Positions 15,110 through 30,730 are shown, counted from the first letter of the stretch. The stretch: DNA of 64,000 nt from Onchidella celtica (GCA_963931925.1 OZ007571.1:10720474-10784473), one strand, 5' to 3'. Notes: a model not told the origin generated them from the sequence alone. Translations and numbers: made by a program.

Positions 15110-18100
15110 TTTATTTTTTTAAACTAATAGTTTTTCTCCTTGTTTCCTTTCATTAAATTTGTCGGCATTTTTCATTTCATTTTTTAAATTCCACTTATCG
15201 CCGAAAGCGTTGCTGTTCACCCTCCGCATTCCAGTCCCAGTCCTCGATCTCTAGCACTTTTACTGTAATTAGGAAATTGAAATTTCAGAGGTTTTGTTTG
15301 GTTTATGGCTCTAACTGCTGTAGCGTGACAAACTGTAACTATATGAGTTAATTACACTTGAAGGCTCTACCTGATACTGGTGGTTGATTTTTTTTACTTT
15401 TGTTAGGACATTCAGATAGCTCTTCTTTTGCGCTGTTGTAACAGCCTCATGAAATCTAAACACGAAAACCCACCATCGAGGTCGGCAGTCGATAAAACAC
15501 TTCTCCTTCAAATTCCATGGACATAGCCATTGTAACCAGAGATCTCATAGGTCGGTATGCCAAGGTGTCCTTTAAGCACCAAAAATGCCAAAAAATAATC
15601 CGGACAGATTTTGGTCTACATAGAACTAAAGTAGACCATCCTACACTTATCTCTCGTTTTGAGTAAATCAAGGGTGAAGTTTGACTAATTTGCTCTGTAT
15701 TGCTTTTTAATATCGTGTCTTCATGAAATCGTATATAGAAGTCCTTGTGGCATTTTTTTTTTACAGTATTACACGAAAAAAACCGTATGACTTGTGCGCC
15801 GAGAAATAACGAAGAACTCGGATAACGCAATCAAGTTCTGTGGAGGCCATTTGTTGTGGAGTTTCAGTCTTGAGAATAACAAAAGCTTAAAGCCTGTTGC
15901 AGCACCAGGTATTCTCGCTGACTTGTGTGCTCAACAGTTTACATTTCGATCTCATCCTGAAGTGCACTCAAGATGTCTGATTCCCTACCAAATTATTCAA
16001 GAGTTTAATGGCAGACATTTTAATGGGTCTCAGGCTGAAAGGTGATAAGGTTCGTAATGAAACTTTCGCACGTGGGGACAATTAACTGTGCATACAAGCC
16101 AAGAGTTTGAACTGATAGAAAACCAAAAAAAGTAAGTGAGCTGATAATGAATTATGAGGTCCTGTAAATGTAGCGTAATGATGTCTGTGAACTGAAGATT
16201 TCTGCATGGAAACACAGACAAACAGGTGAACACACGAAACTTGTAGTTTTACAACAGACATAGCGCGGGTGTCTCGACCATAAATGATTTAGAACAAAAA
16301 CAGAAAAAAAGAAAAGAAACAATCAAACCGATTCCATACAAGTAGCTGCAGTGTAAACTATCGAATCTTGACCATCCGTCCGATGCCCAGTGATTGAGGA
16401 AACTCATCCCCACAGTATATCACGAATTAATAGCCTAGCTGAGTGTAACGCTTGAAGTACTTCCCATTTGTCAATCTGCATAGCCAGAACTTACTTCGAT
16501 TTACCTGTAATGCACATGAACACAGGCCAATTTGCTGACTAAAATTTCCCATATGTTCTGGTCAACTAGTTTATGTTCTATGAAGTGTATAACTCTCATA
16601 ATTATAACAAAACTTGGACCGCCGTTGTCATAGCGACATGTGCAGGGACACGAACAAGAAAGATCACCACCAACGAACGCAGAAAAATGTATTGAGGTAA
16701 CTGCTGAAATATTTGATATGGCATTGTCATTTAGACATCCGAAAACTAGCGCGGCGAACAAACAAATGAAGCACGTTCACTTAAAACAATCAGATTAGAG
16801 ATCACAAACTACCTGAATTTCAGCTTCTCCATAAAAACGCCAAAGTCGGTTTTGCAAGCCAAGGAGAATATTTTCGGTCTGAACAATTACAACAACAGCA
16901 ACGATAACGGAAACGACAACCATTATAACATCAACATCATCAGCAACACCAATCACCAGATCAGTAATAAAGTATTTCATATGATTTGACCACTCCGACG
17001 GCACAGTAAATAACAGCCACATCCACACAGCACGAGCTACCTATAGCAAAAATCTCGAGGGCCAGTAACAGTAGAATCACCTCGCCTTCCGACCAATATC
17101 ACCCGCTGAAAAGATCCATCGCTAAAACACATTAGACGCAATAAATGAATGGAATTCTTTCGTGACTCGATTCCACGAGAGTCTCTCTAGCTGGAAAAGC
17201 TCCAGTGATGAGAGGGGATTCTACCAATGTGAGACGAGTATTACTTGGTGAACTAGGGGACAATATTAGATTTTGGAGAGTGAAAATAGCGTCACGGGAG
17301 GCCAGTGAAAGATTGACCTGCTGGTGACAGTTCGGGAGGGTGGGTAGCTTGAGGGTGGGGAGGTGGTGGGCACCGACAGCACAGGATAAAGAAAATAGTC
17401 TGTTACAATTATTGCATACACTCTCAAGAGCTGTCATAACTATGCAGGTGGTGTTTGAGCTCAGCAGCAGCAACAACAACTGCCATTACTTCTATACATG
17501 CTAATAATAAAAATTGCTAATTGCTAATAATTCTTTACTCACTTGATTCATATGAAATTTTCCAATGCCTTTTCTTACCATTTTAAACGGGCAATTTAAT
17601 CCTACTATGGCCAGCAAGGCATCACTTTCACCAGGAAGCGACTTCTCAACCTGTACTGCTGTGCCAGCTACTGAATGTAGTCATGGCGGATAACTAACAA
17701 CTGTCCTGTGATTCTGTTTAGAATAGCTTGATAGAGGACACAACTATTCACCGTCATTACAAAACCTCATCCATCTTTACATTCAACAGTTGCCCACCGA
17801 CAGTTTAAAGAAACAAAATGTTTCAGGTTATCATCATAGTACACAGTATCCTCTACAATGCGTTTTTTTTTTTTGTGGTACAATATACCTGATGAGTTGT
17901 AGGATTTGTCAAATTTGCAGTGTAGCAAGTCTTTAAGTGGACTGAACATAATTCTGCGAAAGGCCGAAGGGAAATGACTAAACCCAGAACTTTGACGACA
18001 CCAGACACAAGAAAAAATATGCTTATTTCATTGTTTGTCTGTTATTTTCATGAAAATGAGTCTGACGTTTACAACGATCCACAGAAATGGATTGTTTGGC

Positions 18101-21100
18101 TCAGAGCTAGGGAGACATCACTGTCCTCTATTTTCGACCGAGTCCTCTACTTTTGTCAGCATATTCTATCGCAGGGTCACCAATAACAGTTTTTCAGCGT
18201 CATTTCTAGAAGCCGCGGTCTGTCCAGCACTCGAAAGAAACAAAAAAAATGATCACGGAGAAGAAAGATGGGTAGAAAATCTCAAGAGAGGATTGAATCA
18301 CCGACTGGAAGTAACTCATCCCTGTTTCCTGTTGTCGGAAACCGGAAAGGAAAACTGCGCCAAGTTCTCACTACTGGAGTAAAATTGTCTAGATCAACTG
18401 TGCTCTGACCAATGTTGCCCAGTGAAGAAATGCATCACGAAAGATTCTGAATTTCTGGAATATTCCGTTACATGCACGTCTGTGATGCCGTAACTGTTTT
18501 GTATGGAAGCCGGCTTGTCTAGTAAGTTTGTGAAAGAAAGAGACACAGCCGAAAGTCTATGAAACTGGAAGCATTTAGAAGATCTTTAGTGTTTCCTAAA
18601 ATATTGTTGATGACTATTATAAAAACTTTAAAATTTTGCCTTTGAATATTCCAAACTAAGATTGTTTATTGTAAAGAACAAAAAAAGATTTAAAGAGGCG
18701 CAGATCAAGCAAACTAACTCCATTAAGAAAAAAGATTTAAAAAATGTTCACAGCTGATCAGCACTTAGATTTACGGGCAATGAGATGAGGGGTGGGAGGG
18801 TGAATGGAGAGATGGGTGAAAGACAAAGAAACGTAAAGGCATACGTGTAGACAAACATCTACCGGAAATGGACAAAGGTAAGAAACACGAGCACTTCTGA
18901 TTCCTCGAGAGGTGATTTCATGGGCCTCGGAACTACTTGCTTAGGGGTGGTGGAAAGCAAAGCACATGTAGACTAAAATGTCTTGATTAGACGAGACATG
19001 AAGAATTTAGCACAGCCACTGTTCTGTGTAACATCCATCGACAAGGCCGAAGAACAACAGGGTAGATGGGTAGATTTGGAAAGCCGGGAGCAAGCAAGGC
19101 TGATTGAGTGTGCATGGGTGGGAAGATGGGTTTGGAGGGGGGGGGGGATAGTCTTTGATGACAATCAGACCTTAAAATGATTAACATTTGACTTCCCTCC
19201 TTTTGGGCCTGACTCTAGTCTTAAATTTTCTGACATTTCTGAACGATATGGGACAACAAACAAATGATCAGGTATGATATGACGGCAGACAAACTGCCAT
19301 GCACCGACGGACGGACTGCTTTCCGAAAATCCAAGTCTGAATTCGAAGTTAAATGTCGTATTTGTATAACATTCTACAATTTTTTTATTTGTTCAATTTT
19401 CTATCCTGTTCATTTCTTTTTCCAGATGAAGACCAACCAATCGTAATCTTGATTAGTCTTAGCTTTTAGTTTTGACTTTTACTGTGTTTTTTTTTTTTCC
19501 TACCGGAGGCTTTGCCACATACACGTTTTTCTTTTGTCATAGTTTGACTTGGCCATACCTCTGTAGGCACCAAAACCTACCGGTGTTCTGATGGTCGAGA
19601 CCTTGGGTAGATAAAACGGTTAAAATGAGGCAGTGGGGAGAAAAGCTGACATCCACTTAGGGGATATCAAATGTGCCAGGCGGGGACAACGAGGCCATAG
19701 CTCATCTCTTAAGCTAGCCACGCCCCCAGATACACAATAGGGGTGAGAAATGAAGAGAGATGGATGAGTACACTGTGAGGATATTGACTAATGCGACAGC
19801 CGCAGAGGACCAAACGCAATAAAAGAATAGGGACCCTGAGAAATAGACCAGTCCCTCAGGAGACATTTCACGTTGGAAACTGGACAGGCTATAGATTGGT
19901 TGTCTCACCCTGACTGCTAACCTACATACAAGTTTCAGTCACTGTGATCTAAGGAGGGAAACTGCTGGCCATAAAAACATTACTATGCCATTTTCTGAGA
20001 ATCAATACAAGACATCTATGGTCAGAATAGTGTTAGCTCGTTGTCAGAATGAGTAAAGTCTGTAGTTTTGCAGAGGTTACATCATGCTTTTTGTTGGGAT
20101 CTTTACGGAAAAGGAATTTTCATTGCTCGTGCGAAGTAAAACGAAGAATTGGCTCATTTATATTCCTGTGAAAGACAAGTACACAAAAGTCCAAGATATA
20201 AGAATATATGACAGATTTGCGCAGTTGTGGCCCCCCGTTTACCTCTCAGAGCCAGGCTCAAACATACTTCTTTGCCAGAATGATTACAGATATTTTCCAC
20301 CAAAAATACGGTTCTTTAACATTCTATAGCAAATTTCAACACCACAATGACAGATTGTCTCATACTTGACATTTCCACACAGTTGTCTGTTCTCTCAAGC
20401 ATTAATTACAATCCTTGAATGCTTCAGAAATAGAAAAAAATATCCTGAAAAAGAATCTTGGTTTCAGCAACTCTTGTTTTTTGTGTGTCTTCCCGAACAT
20501 GTAGCATGGGAGTTTAAGTTTTAAGTACTATTTATTTATGTTTAAAACACTACAATTTTATATCAATAACATATCATTGCCGATGCTACAGTAGAGATTT
20601 ACATTGCGACAGAATAGAGTTGCCAAGGCCATTTCATTGTATATATGTAATAAAAGCAAATCTATACAAAAATGTCCTAGTTATGCTGTTAAGAGCAAAA
20701 AGCCACGAAATTATCACTTCCTCTATTTGTCTGTGTGCACTTTTAAGGATTTGGCAAGATCAGCGGCAGTTTCAGCCTTTCTCATATTTACTGTTGTTCC
20801 AAGTAAAGGCGTGCTTCTTTTTTTTTTTATTTCACTGCTCCGAGTACCTGGCTTTTCCCGTCCATTTGATAGTTTAAAGCAGCTATCTTATGGACGCGTA
20901 CGCAGCTGTCTCAGTGGAGAGACCCTTGTATCGTATTTTATAGAGTGCTTGAAGACTTTTCTAAGGAAAATGGCCGACATTCATGACAGATGTTTGCTAC
21001 GTAACAAAATTTTAACTTCATTTTCACAAACAAGATATGAAACTGCTGTTCTTAGTTTAATTTTATACAATGTAAGTTTGGATGTTTTGGGGACAGTATT

Positions 21101-21763
21101 TTCATAGCGCAGCATTCGTGCTTTCATCAAAGAATACGTCTAGGCCTCACAAAAAAAATAGAGATATATCTGGAAAGAAACAATGATGTACAGACAGAGA
21201 CAGAATAGCCAAATGAGAGAGTAAAGTCTGGTATGACTGGTTATCTCTCACAGCTTCACTGAGTGTGACTTTCCCAAAATGTCACACGGGTCATCAACAG
21301 CTGCTGGTAAATTGTAGGTCAGGTTGTTATGGTAGAGTTGGCTGTGTCCCTGTGGTTACAGTTATCACAAGGGGTGGCAGTGAGGTAAACTTAGCCAGAT
21401 CTAACCCCCTCCCCCCACCCTCCACTACCCTTTCCCAAGCCAACGCCCTACCACCTTCTCCCCAGGGACCAACCTACCCTTTTTCAATTCTGTAGAGATA
21501 TAAGAACAGCAGATGGTTTGTCAGAGATGTCAAATGGGCGAATGGAAAAGAAATAGATTCGGAGACATATGGAGTAATCAAAAATACGAAATGAGAGATA
21601 ACATTTGGGCCAAGAAGCGAATAGTAGATAGAGGGGCAAAATTTAGTTACATAGATAGACAAACAGGCGAGGCGATTGAACCAAAGGTTAGAAATTCACA
21701 AAGGTGAGATGATAAATTGTCATAAATTTGTGCGGAAATGAAAAAAATTATTTATTCAAAATG

Positions 21764-21765
<2 letters not shown>
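15110..21765. other. Unique sequence, no supported gene
   Basis: 6.6 kb of mostly AT-rich DNA. The longest open frames, 20,604-21,107 plus (167 codons) and 15,456-15,830 minus (124 codons), show no recognisable domain, repeated motif or splice context and are treated as chance. A G11 run lies near 19,138. Confidence 0.5.

Positions 21766-21841
<76 letters not shown>
21766..21841. repeat. (GA)n microsatellite
   Basis: About 37 uninterrupted GA units. Confidence 0.97.
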
Positions 21842-21844
<3 letters not shown>

Positions 21845-24800
21845 TAGATACCCAAGTAATATGCCTTCTATTGTTCTACAATTGCCCTGCCATCTCCAGC
21901 CGTCCCTCACTTTCTTTCTTCATATAAAATCCTCTCACGTGCTGAACTCTCACGCGGCCCGCTCGTTCTTTCAGAAGTAAATTGGGTCAAGCCATCCCTT
22001 TCTCCAGCACTCCAGTGGTAAGTTTACTTATACACAATATGATAGACAAATAAACCGTGGTACCGCAGTTCCAACACATAGCGTCTATCTGCACTCACTA
22101 TCATGACAGTACAAAGAAAGAGTCCACTATTCGCACGGGAACCCTACGGTTAATGTAATGAAAAACACCGAGGACTTGAACTGGATGAAACTGTGAAGTC
22201 TTGATTAACCCTACAAAAACCAGGTCACGGCGTTTTCGTTTTCTTCCCCAAATGAAAACAAACTTCTTTCGTGAAAACAGAAGTGAAAGTGAAGCAAATT
22301 ACAAAAAGTTATCATTCGATCCGATTGAAGTCGAATATAAGTATCACCTTTTTAATTATGTATTTACTTGGATATGTCGGATTGATAAAGACCGAACGAA
22401 TAATTACATCGCCTGTGAATTCATTCTTTAGCACTTGGGCCCAAAGATATCAGAAATTAGAATTTCCATTGGAACTAATTTAATACATTTACAAGTCAAA
22501 TACAGCAAAATAAATAAATAGATAATATGAAATGAAAACCCATCTTTTTACTTGATGGAATGCAACTGCAGCTGTTTCGGACTGTTGTTCCATGTTTGCT
22601 ATGTTCTTTACATTGGTGAATTGAATGTGAGTTGAAGAAAAACGCCTAGAGCTTGCATTTAATGAGACAAAGTGGTAGCATAATGCTGTTTATCATCATC
22701 GTTATTATTATTATTATTAAAATAATGTCTGGTTCTGGGGTGTATACATACGGATTTTATTCTTTCGATATTTGAAATTTAATCATTACAATACACTTAG
22801 AGTAACCAGTGATACGCGCTTTACATAATTTTATACATTTGTCCATCTCATATTATTTCGGTCAAAAATCATTGACCAGAACGACCATGTATCTTCGCCA
22901 TTCACTGTGACGCAGTTTTATTACATGATTTGCGTTGAGAATGAATTCCACTGTCTAGATCAACGACAATCCACAGTTGAACAGTATCATAAAATATCCC
23001 CAAATTTGACGAAAATGAATAAAACAAGCTTACATCAATGGACAAATATTTCATCTGTGCGGTTTACTACGACATGTGGAACTCAACAATATACGCCAGA
23101 GTCTCTGATAACAATCTTAATTTCCCAGCAAACAGATAAGCCCATCAACAACCTCAGATCTCTGTGGGGAAACTGGACTTTTACAGGGTGATTCAACTTT
23201 CGCTCATATGAAAAATTACATGGCATCGAACGGGGCATTCCAAGTACGCTAGAGCGAGACAGCGCCCATGGTTCGGCGCAATATTATTATTGAATTTAAT
23301 TGTTTGCGTGTAATGAGAATAATCAGTTTCATTCACTGTTAAAAAAACCACTGATAAATCCTTGAAAACAGATTGAACGTAGAATTAACATTTCAGTCGC
23401 TACTTCAGGACGAGGGGTAATAAACTAGTTTACACACAGCCTTCCATGCTACAGATCATGGGATAATAAACTTGATTGTAGAGAAGAATCGGTGCTGATC
23501 TGAAGAGTTTGCATTTAAGCTGTTTTGGTAATTTGTAATCTGATTAGGTAAAATGTCAAATGTTCGTTATCAGATTTGTCCAATGTGTATTGTACAGATA
23601 TTTACTATATTGGTTATATGTTGAATTTTAGCACTGGCTCACATAAAAGAAAAAAATTGAAAGGATAAAAAAATTACAACAATAATTTTAAGGCTCTGCA
23701 TTAAGTATGTATTATGGAATTAAATTTGTATTTCGAGGCTTCAGTGCGAATTTTCTGCTGTAGTGATCGGCTGGCAATTCTATAAACAAACATGTTAATG
23801 AATGGCGAAGTTAATGTCCGGGCCGGGTGTGTAATGTTACGGTGGCAGGAAAATGGAAACTGATGGAACTATGAGTAAGTTTTGAGGTTGGACAATCAAA
23901 TCTGTAGGTCGACATTGAGTGCAGGACCCGACATGACTAAGAACTAAGACTAGGAACTACTTGGAATTCCGGTAATTTTTATATCTTGAGAACATTCCAC
24001 AGAAATGACTGTGAGCTCCCATTTCCGGCTACAATTAACCCCAGTCTTAACCCCAGTTCTAACCTCCGTGACATTTAACATGAAGTAAAGCTTTTATCTT
24101 AATCTGCTTTTAGAGTAGTCTTATAATCCTGATTTCCCATGTTGTTGTCAAAGATTAAAATTTTTCTAAGCACTCAAATTCAACTTAAGATTAAAAAATT
24201 CTCAGGCTTCTTCAAGCTCCCCATTTCAGATCTTAAATCAAGGTCTCCGCTTTTCATGTGAAGATGTATTCCATGTCACGATGACAGAATATATGCCCCC
24301 AAAAATATGGACACAAGCTGTAAAATTTGAAAAGTTTGGCAGTTGTCTTAGTTCGTCACTTTCCGTAAGTCATGGAAATTAGAGGATGACAGCTCAAAAC
24401 GGCCGCATCGGTGCACTTTTGCCGTTTGCCGGGAACCTCATTAACTTTTTTTTTTCCCTCTGTGGCGCTTCGACTGCTTCAAAAAGAAAAAAAAATGGCA
24501 TTGGCACTGAGGTTTGGGAAGGGGGTCAAAGTTTTAAGATTTGCTCACTGCTAAGATAACCAGATAAAGGACAAGTGTTGTTGTGAATGAAACGGAAATG
24601 CTTTCTGAAAGCTTTCCAATGTTTCCCAACTTCATTGCCACACTTTAATGTTTTGCAATGGAGAATTTTACCTCTTTTCTGCTTTTCATTCTGAGCTTGC
24701 CAGGATTTTTATAACTTTTTTCTTTTGTACTTTAACGAAAAAAAATTTTTCTTTGAGAAAAGCGCTGAGAACGCCCAGAGTTGTGCTTGGAGAGAAAGAG

Positions 24801-25615
24801 ATAACTTAATTACCCTGATGTAAACCCTAAAGAATCCGCCTCCTTTTTTGCGCGCTAAAGAAATTCTTCTAATTCTTATTTTTTTTCTGGTAGTTTCTAT
24901 GTCAAAAGTCGTCAAAAAAAAATTTAAAAAATCAATTTTTCTTTCCTCCTTGTTCTGTTTAGTGCATTCTGTCTATTTTCGTTCAGCGACTTTACCTTGG
25001 GTAGACTAAGGGGTGGATGAGTTCAGGGATAACAACTGGATGAGAGGTCAGCAAACATCAACAATCCAGGTACTCGCAACTAGACAAGACGGCCATTAAG
25101 TCTAGTGTACGATTCAGAATCAAGATTAGTCCATACATTGTCTTCAACTTCAGACTGTCTTATTTGCTTGATTTTGGCCTGATTCGCCAGTGGGCATTTG
25201 CTCTGAGCGGAAACGATTTTGGTATTGTTGGAAGTTTACACAAAGTGCTGAGAATAGTCTTGACAGCTAATTCTGTACTTCGGGATTATAAATGATTACA
25301 ACTTTCTTATTCCAACGCCTTTCCATCCTCCGCCCATGCCCTACAATGATTGCAGGCGAGAATTCAAGAACGATCCAACTCATCTTTCATTGTTTCTGAG
25401 ATAAATGAGCTCCCAAATTTGAAAGAAACTACCTAAAGGGAATAGGCAGTCTTGTTGAGACGGGTCGTAGCAAGCTTTAAAGACGGGGCATGGCAAGTCT
25501 TAACTGAACACTTACACCGCGCGCGTCTTACACCAATTTTGAAAGACTATTTGAAAGGGGTCATAACTCATGCAAAATTTGACTTACCCGGTTTCGGGAA
25601 AACGCTCTTCAATTT
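21842..25615. other. Unique sequence, no supported gene
   Basis: AT-rich, with a short ATT repeat near 22,705-22,720 and several poly-A or poly-T runs near 24,430-24,940. No frame has recognisable similarity. Confidence 0.5.
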
Positions 25616-25619
25616 TACT

Positions 25620-25768
25620 ACACCCCCCCCCCACCGTCCCTCCCCCAAACCAAATCCCCAACCCCCCACCCCCCGGCGCCTGCCAGGACCTGCCAGCACC
25701 TATCCCCGACCATTCCCTCTGACGTTTATTGTTGCTCACTCCACCTCATGTCCGCGCCGACCTTCAAC

Positions 25769-25853
<85 letters not shown>
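25620..25853. repeat. C-rich tract and (CT)n microsatellite
   Basis: Cytosine runs at 25,622-25,690 lead to a (CT)n array at 25,772-25,853 of about 40 uninterrupted units. The 137-codon plus-strand frame across it (P-rich, then SLSL) is an artefact of composition. Confidence 0.95.
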
Positions 25854-25855
<2 letters not shown>

Positions 25856-25859
25856 GCCT

Positions 25860-27005
25860 TTCTGAGATGATTATCTTTCCAAACCTTTTGTCATTTTTAT
25901 AGCTAAGACAGATGTTTCCCGCACAGGCCACAGCCCACACGCTCCTCACCCACTCATGCATGGTACCATCTTCCCCCGACCACTTCACTTCTACCGCATT
26001 CTTACACGAACCAGAACGGAGCCGCGGAGACACGAATGTCTGAAATCCGAACGCTTAACGGCAGACTCTTCTTTCAGTAGGCGATACCTAAACGTGGGAG
26101 GTTTTGCTTCAAACAGAAGACAGTTGAGACCACCATAAGTTTAAAACTACGTTTCTTTGATAGGTGGTACCAAAAACCCGTAAGGTTTTTGCAGTAAAAA
26201 ATAGTTAATGAAGAACGGCTTGTTGTAGTAAAATAAATAAATAAAACAACACGTTCAAGTATAATAATGATTGTGTTTGTTAGTGTGCGAGTATAGAATA
26301 TGTCTGGAAAAGAGGTATATATCCATTTAATCCATTTAGAAATGTATCTCAGTAAAATATTGCTTCATGTTGGCGGCTTATACGATATTTCCCCCCTTCG
26401 TCCAACTTCGTGTACCTGCACACAGGCCGAGCTTGATCGACAGACTAGTTGGGTAGTGACGTATTGTCACTCCCTTTGGGCCTCTTTTCTCTGAAAAATT
26501 GAGGTCACATCGGTCAACTTTTTGCCCACCAAAACCACGAACACGTGCTGACAGTTATTGTCCCCGTGGGTACATAGTGGACCCTAACCCATCCAACATT
26601 ATGAGTGTATGAAGTCAGTCTAAAGATGCCTAATTCCTAACTGCCCTAGGGAGTCTCTACATCTAGCACCACGGTCCTGCTCACATTTTCTGCATTTCCT
26701 TGCTTTTTTATTTCAGGGGCATGCTGAGTTTTGTGCAGAACAATTTCTATACCAACTGAAATTTAACCTTAATCCTGTCCATAAAACTGTTCTGAATACC
26801 CACTTCAACCAAATTTTAAAAAAAAGCAATTAAAGGTTAAAAACCGAATACATTACGATAGCAGGTGCCCAGCTGATGTTCCTAATAGAAACATTTTTAA
26901 TGCCAATGTGAATGATACGTCGAGTCCATCTGGTTCGGTGGAGCTCTATAGAATCAGTCGGGACGGCAGTGAAAATTACAAATTGTGAAGACATCAACGA
27001 TCGTA
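25860..27005. other. Unique sequence, no supported gene
   Basis: No recognisable coding or RNA feature. A short AAAT repeat lies near 26,228-26,245. Confidence 0.5.
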
Positions 27006-27012
27006 TCGGCAT

Positions 27013-27185
27013 GAGAGAGAGGGGGAGGCGGAGGGGGAGGAAGAGAGAGAGAGAGAGAGAGGGACAGAGAGGGAGGGAGGGACAGAGACAGACTGACGGG
27101 CAGACATGCAGATAGACATACATACTGACAGACATACAGACAGAGAGAGAGAGAGAGAGTATGTGCGTGTGTGTGTTAGAGAGAG
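27013..27185. repeat. GA/GGGA/GACA compound microsatellite
   Basis: Degenerate GA and GGGA repeats, then GACA and ATACAGAC units, then a GA block and a short GT block. It is visibly more decayed than the array at 12.6 kb. Confidence 0.9.
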
Positions 27186-27189
27186 ACGC

Positions 27190-30100
27190 GTGCAATGGGA
27201 AACAATAACGATTATCCCCGACCCACCTGCGTAAAGCCAAATATTTTAATTATCCAGAAAAAATTGCAGATTTCCGCCAATTTTACCATCCTTGACAAAA
27301 TGATCTCATGACAAAGCGCAAACACTTGAAAAAGCATTTGAAAGCGACAATGTTTAGATTACTCTGGAATTTACAAAGCAAAGGGATACACAACAGCAAT
27401 GGAGGTAATGGATGGAAGAGAAAGAGCGCAAGGAATCTATTAAAACCCGTATCTTAGAGTGAAAAAGAATCTTCTGTAGCCGAGAACTTATGAGAATGTT
27501 CGATATCAGGATTGTTGTTTGTTCGGAACTGTAAGTGGGCGTAGCTCATCGATAATCTCGCGTCCACGAATATTAACTTGCAATGACAAAACAGCTTATA
27601 TTCATCGGCAACAAAATTGTGTACCACCTACTCGCATCTATAGTTCATTAACCTTTTGCAACTAATGGCTCACTACTTTTACAGTTATTTATTGATAATT
27701 CAAGTAAAAGACAAATATTATTATCGTTCAGTCTGAAATGTAGCCGTTGCGATAAGTAAAGTCTTTGATTGTTTAACAGAAAAGCCTGAAATTATTTCAA
27801 ACGGTCTCCGTTGGAGACATAAGCTGTCTCTGCAGGGGTGTGACAATTGATGACGTGAACAGTCTCTTAAGACAAGAATAATCCGAAGAAAGACAGAGTA
27901 AATCAACCATTAATTAGCATTATTAATTTCTGCGCACAATAGCTAAAATTATAAGAAAGCCGTTATAGACGCCAAGAAACGGCATGGCTTATATCATGAA
28001 AATAACAAATCTACTTGCAATTCCAAAATACGGCCTTTCATCGTAAAACCGATTCTCTGTAAGGCTGTGAGCAGCGTACAATGGCTGTGCCTGTTTACTG
28101 AAAATGAATCTGCTCATTTCGTGTATATGCAGTTCGCCCATTCAACGAAAGGTTGGGATACTCGACAAAGTTCGAGTAGGAAGGCCAAAACAGAAGGCCT
28201 GTTCGTTAAATGAACGCGTTTACGTAAACAATTTGAGAGCTTGCGCCGAGTGCCAAGGTGAATGATGATTCTGTATTGGATTGTCAGTTGTAAGGTGTGC
28301 CAGTGAATTATAACATCAATGGACGGATTTGTTGGATACAAAAAAATTGATGGGTCAGCGATAGGGAGGGAGATAGAGAGACACATTAAACAGAAAGGTG
28401 GTAAGGGAGGCAAATATGTAAACAAGGGCAGACAATCATACATTCAGAGAGCAGGCAGGTTGACAAGAGGCACTGGTGTAACAGAGAGTCTGTTCTAGAA
28501 GGAGAGGGCGGTGTAGGCGTGCAGGTCGAGGGAGAAAAATAATGATTTGGAAGATTAGCTGAGAGATTGACAAAAAAACAGTTTGATGTGGGTGAGGCAG
28601 ACAAATAGTGTGGATAATCCTCGAGTACAGTGGAAATGGAATGTTGTAAGGTAGATAATATTTTGTGGATTGTCTGACAAGGAGCAAATTCACAGTGTAG
28701 ATTAAGATGAAGTAAATGTACATGCATGATAACTTGGGTGTGGACATGATTAGTAACTGAGAGGGAGATCTGCTTGCTTTGACGTTGAAATACCGGCGAT
28801 TCATAAAGATTAATATTTGCTTTGTTTTGATTTGTTTTCATTTGATCACGGACAACAGTATTAAAATGAAGCCTAGGAGAACGACACCCACATCAAAAAC
28901 CTCAGTAAATAAAAAAAAAAGTATTAAAAACACAACCAGTTTTTCGATAAATCTATGACAACTATCACAATAAAAGTTTAGTCTACTGTGTCATTGATAG
29001 ACACTGGAATGGACGAACGCAGAACACATCATTTGTTGTATTTCTCGGCTCTGATGATCGTGAGATGGGTAGGGTTCAAGGTATTTTACTCACTTTGCCC
29101 AAAGGTTTCAAAGAAAAATGCACTCGCGTGTACAATAGTCGCGCCCATGCCAAAAGCCAAAATATCATCCACGAAAGGTTAACGACTTCCAGAATTGGCC
29201 AACAAAGGGCCAACAGCTTGTGCTGGCAGCACGCGTCTGCCTGTGTGGACAGGTTTACGACCATCTTTCAGCCATCACTGAGGAGGTCAGTGGTCATTGT
29301 TGCCAGATGGCGCCCCTGATCTCCAGGCCGACGAGCAAAAACGCCTTTTGAGGAGAGATAAGGAAAGGGTTATACAAATATGCATACTTTGAATGTGGGA
29401 CAATGTCCAAAATATTACACCTTTGTTCAACCACGGCGTCAGCTTTGTGTTCCGCTTTGAGAGCCGCTCATGTGCTGCAGGCAAAAACTGGTGCATTCAC
29501 AATAATTGGAAGTGTTTTTTTCTCTGAACGCTAACCTGTCTAGTTGCCGTGGCACTGAAGACAATGAGGTGTCGAGTGCTGGCTGTAAATAAAGGTAGTC
29601 TAGACTCATTTCTCTTCTTCTCACTGACAGTTCTATATCGCTATTTAAAATGGTTCTTACCGACGCCGTAATCTGGATAACAGAGAAACTTAAGACTGCT
29701 TTTCACTACAAAACATAATACATCATCGGGGGTAGTGAATCATGTATTAACATCGCGGATACACTACATCTCTTTAGTTTGCTTTGTATCATTTGGGTTT
29801 TATTTCTCACGCAGGGCTTCGCTACATACAACTTTTTCTTTCTGCCCAATTTTGACGTTGCTTATAGCCCTGCTGCGACTCCACAGTTTTTCTGTGGTTT
29901 CTATGATAATTATTTCGTCAATCTCTTTCCAGTGCCTGGTTTGTGGACCTATAAGGGTGGCTGTGTATTTTAATTACCTGTATAGTATAGAATGTTTGAT
30001 CCGTCTTGCCTCAGTCTGGAATTTGAAAGTTCTATCTGGAAACGTCAGCTTATGTTGGAAATCTTATACTTAGAATTTAGAAAAAAAAAAGCGTAACCAA

Positions 30101-30730
30101 GGAGACGCAGGTCAAATGTCATCAAGTAAAAAATTTCATTTCCGGCAATTAAAGTAAAGCCAAGAGAAAGTAAAGCTTTTGAAAAATTTTTCTGCTCAGC
30201 TCTGGACTTTGAGGAAAACCCAGCACACACGGCAGTGAGTTGGGAAAAGTATAGGGAAGGACAACTGTATAATTTCAGTCCAAAAATAACTAGTCCAGAA
30301 GGTAAACTATCTGTGCCAACAAATGTAATCGACCTTGACTTTCAACTCTCTTGGTCTAATGGGAGAAATGGCCCCGGGAGCTTTAAGAAAAAAACATTAT
30401 CAAAAGACTCGCTAAAATTAGGTATAATTCCCCACTTTTTAATATGAAACGAAAACGAAAAAAACGAGCGTTTTCCCTCTCATTACGATTAATCTGATAT
30501 CACCTGGGATGGCTGAAACCCCCATAAATATATCAGCACGGACAGGCAGTACGTCACTACGTGTAGTTACTAGACTTAAGTTTCTCGTCATGGCAATTTG
30601 GGTAATGTTAGACATGGGCAGATTGTATCTGGATAGAGTGCTTACTACAGTGCTTACTAAACATAGGTCAGTTTGCATTCATGTTCTGGGTTGAATCTGG
30701 GCAGTTGGACAAATCAAACTCCATGTCTAG
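27190..30730. other. Unique sequence, no supported gene
   Basis: Short frames only. 28,114-28,841 minus has two overlapping frames of 109 and 151 codons over AT-rich DNA with no domain. Confidence 0.5.

Noticed and set aside
20604..21107. 167-codon plus-strand frame
   Set aside because: No recognised family and low-complexity phenylalanine-rich stretches from T runs. Consistent with chance.
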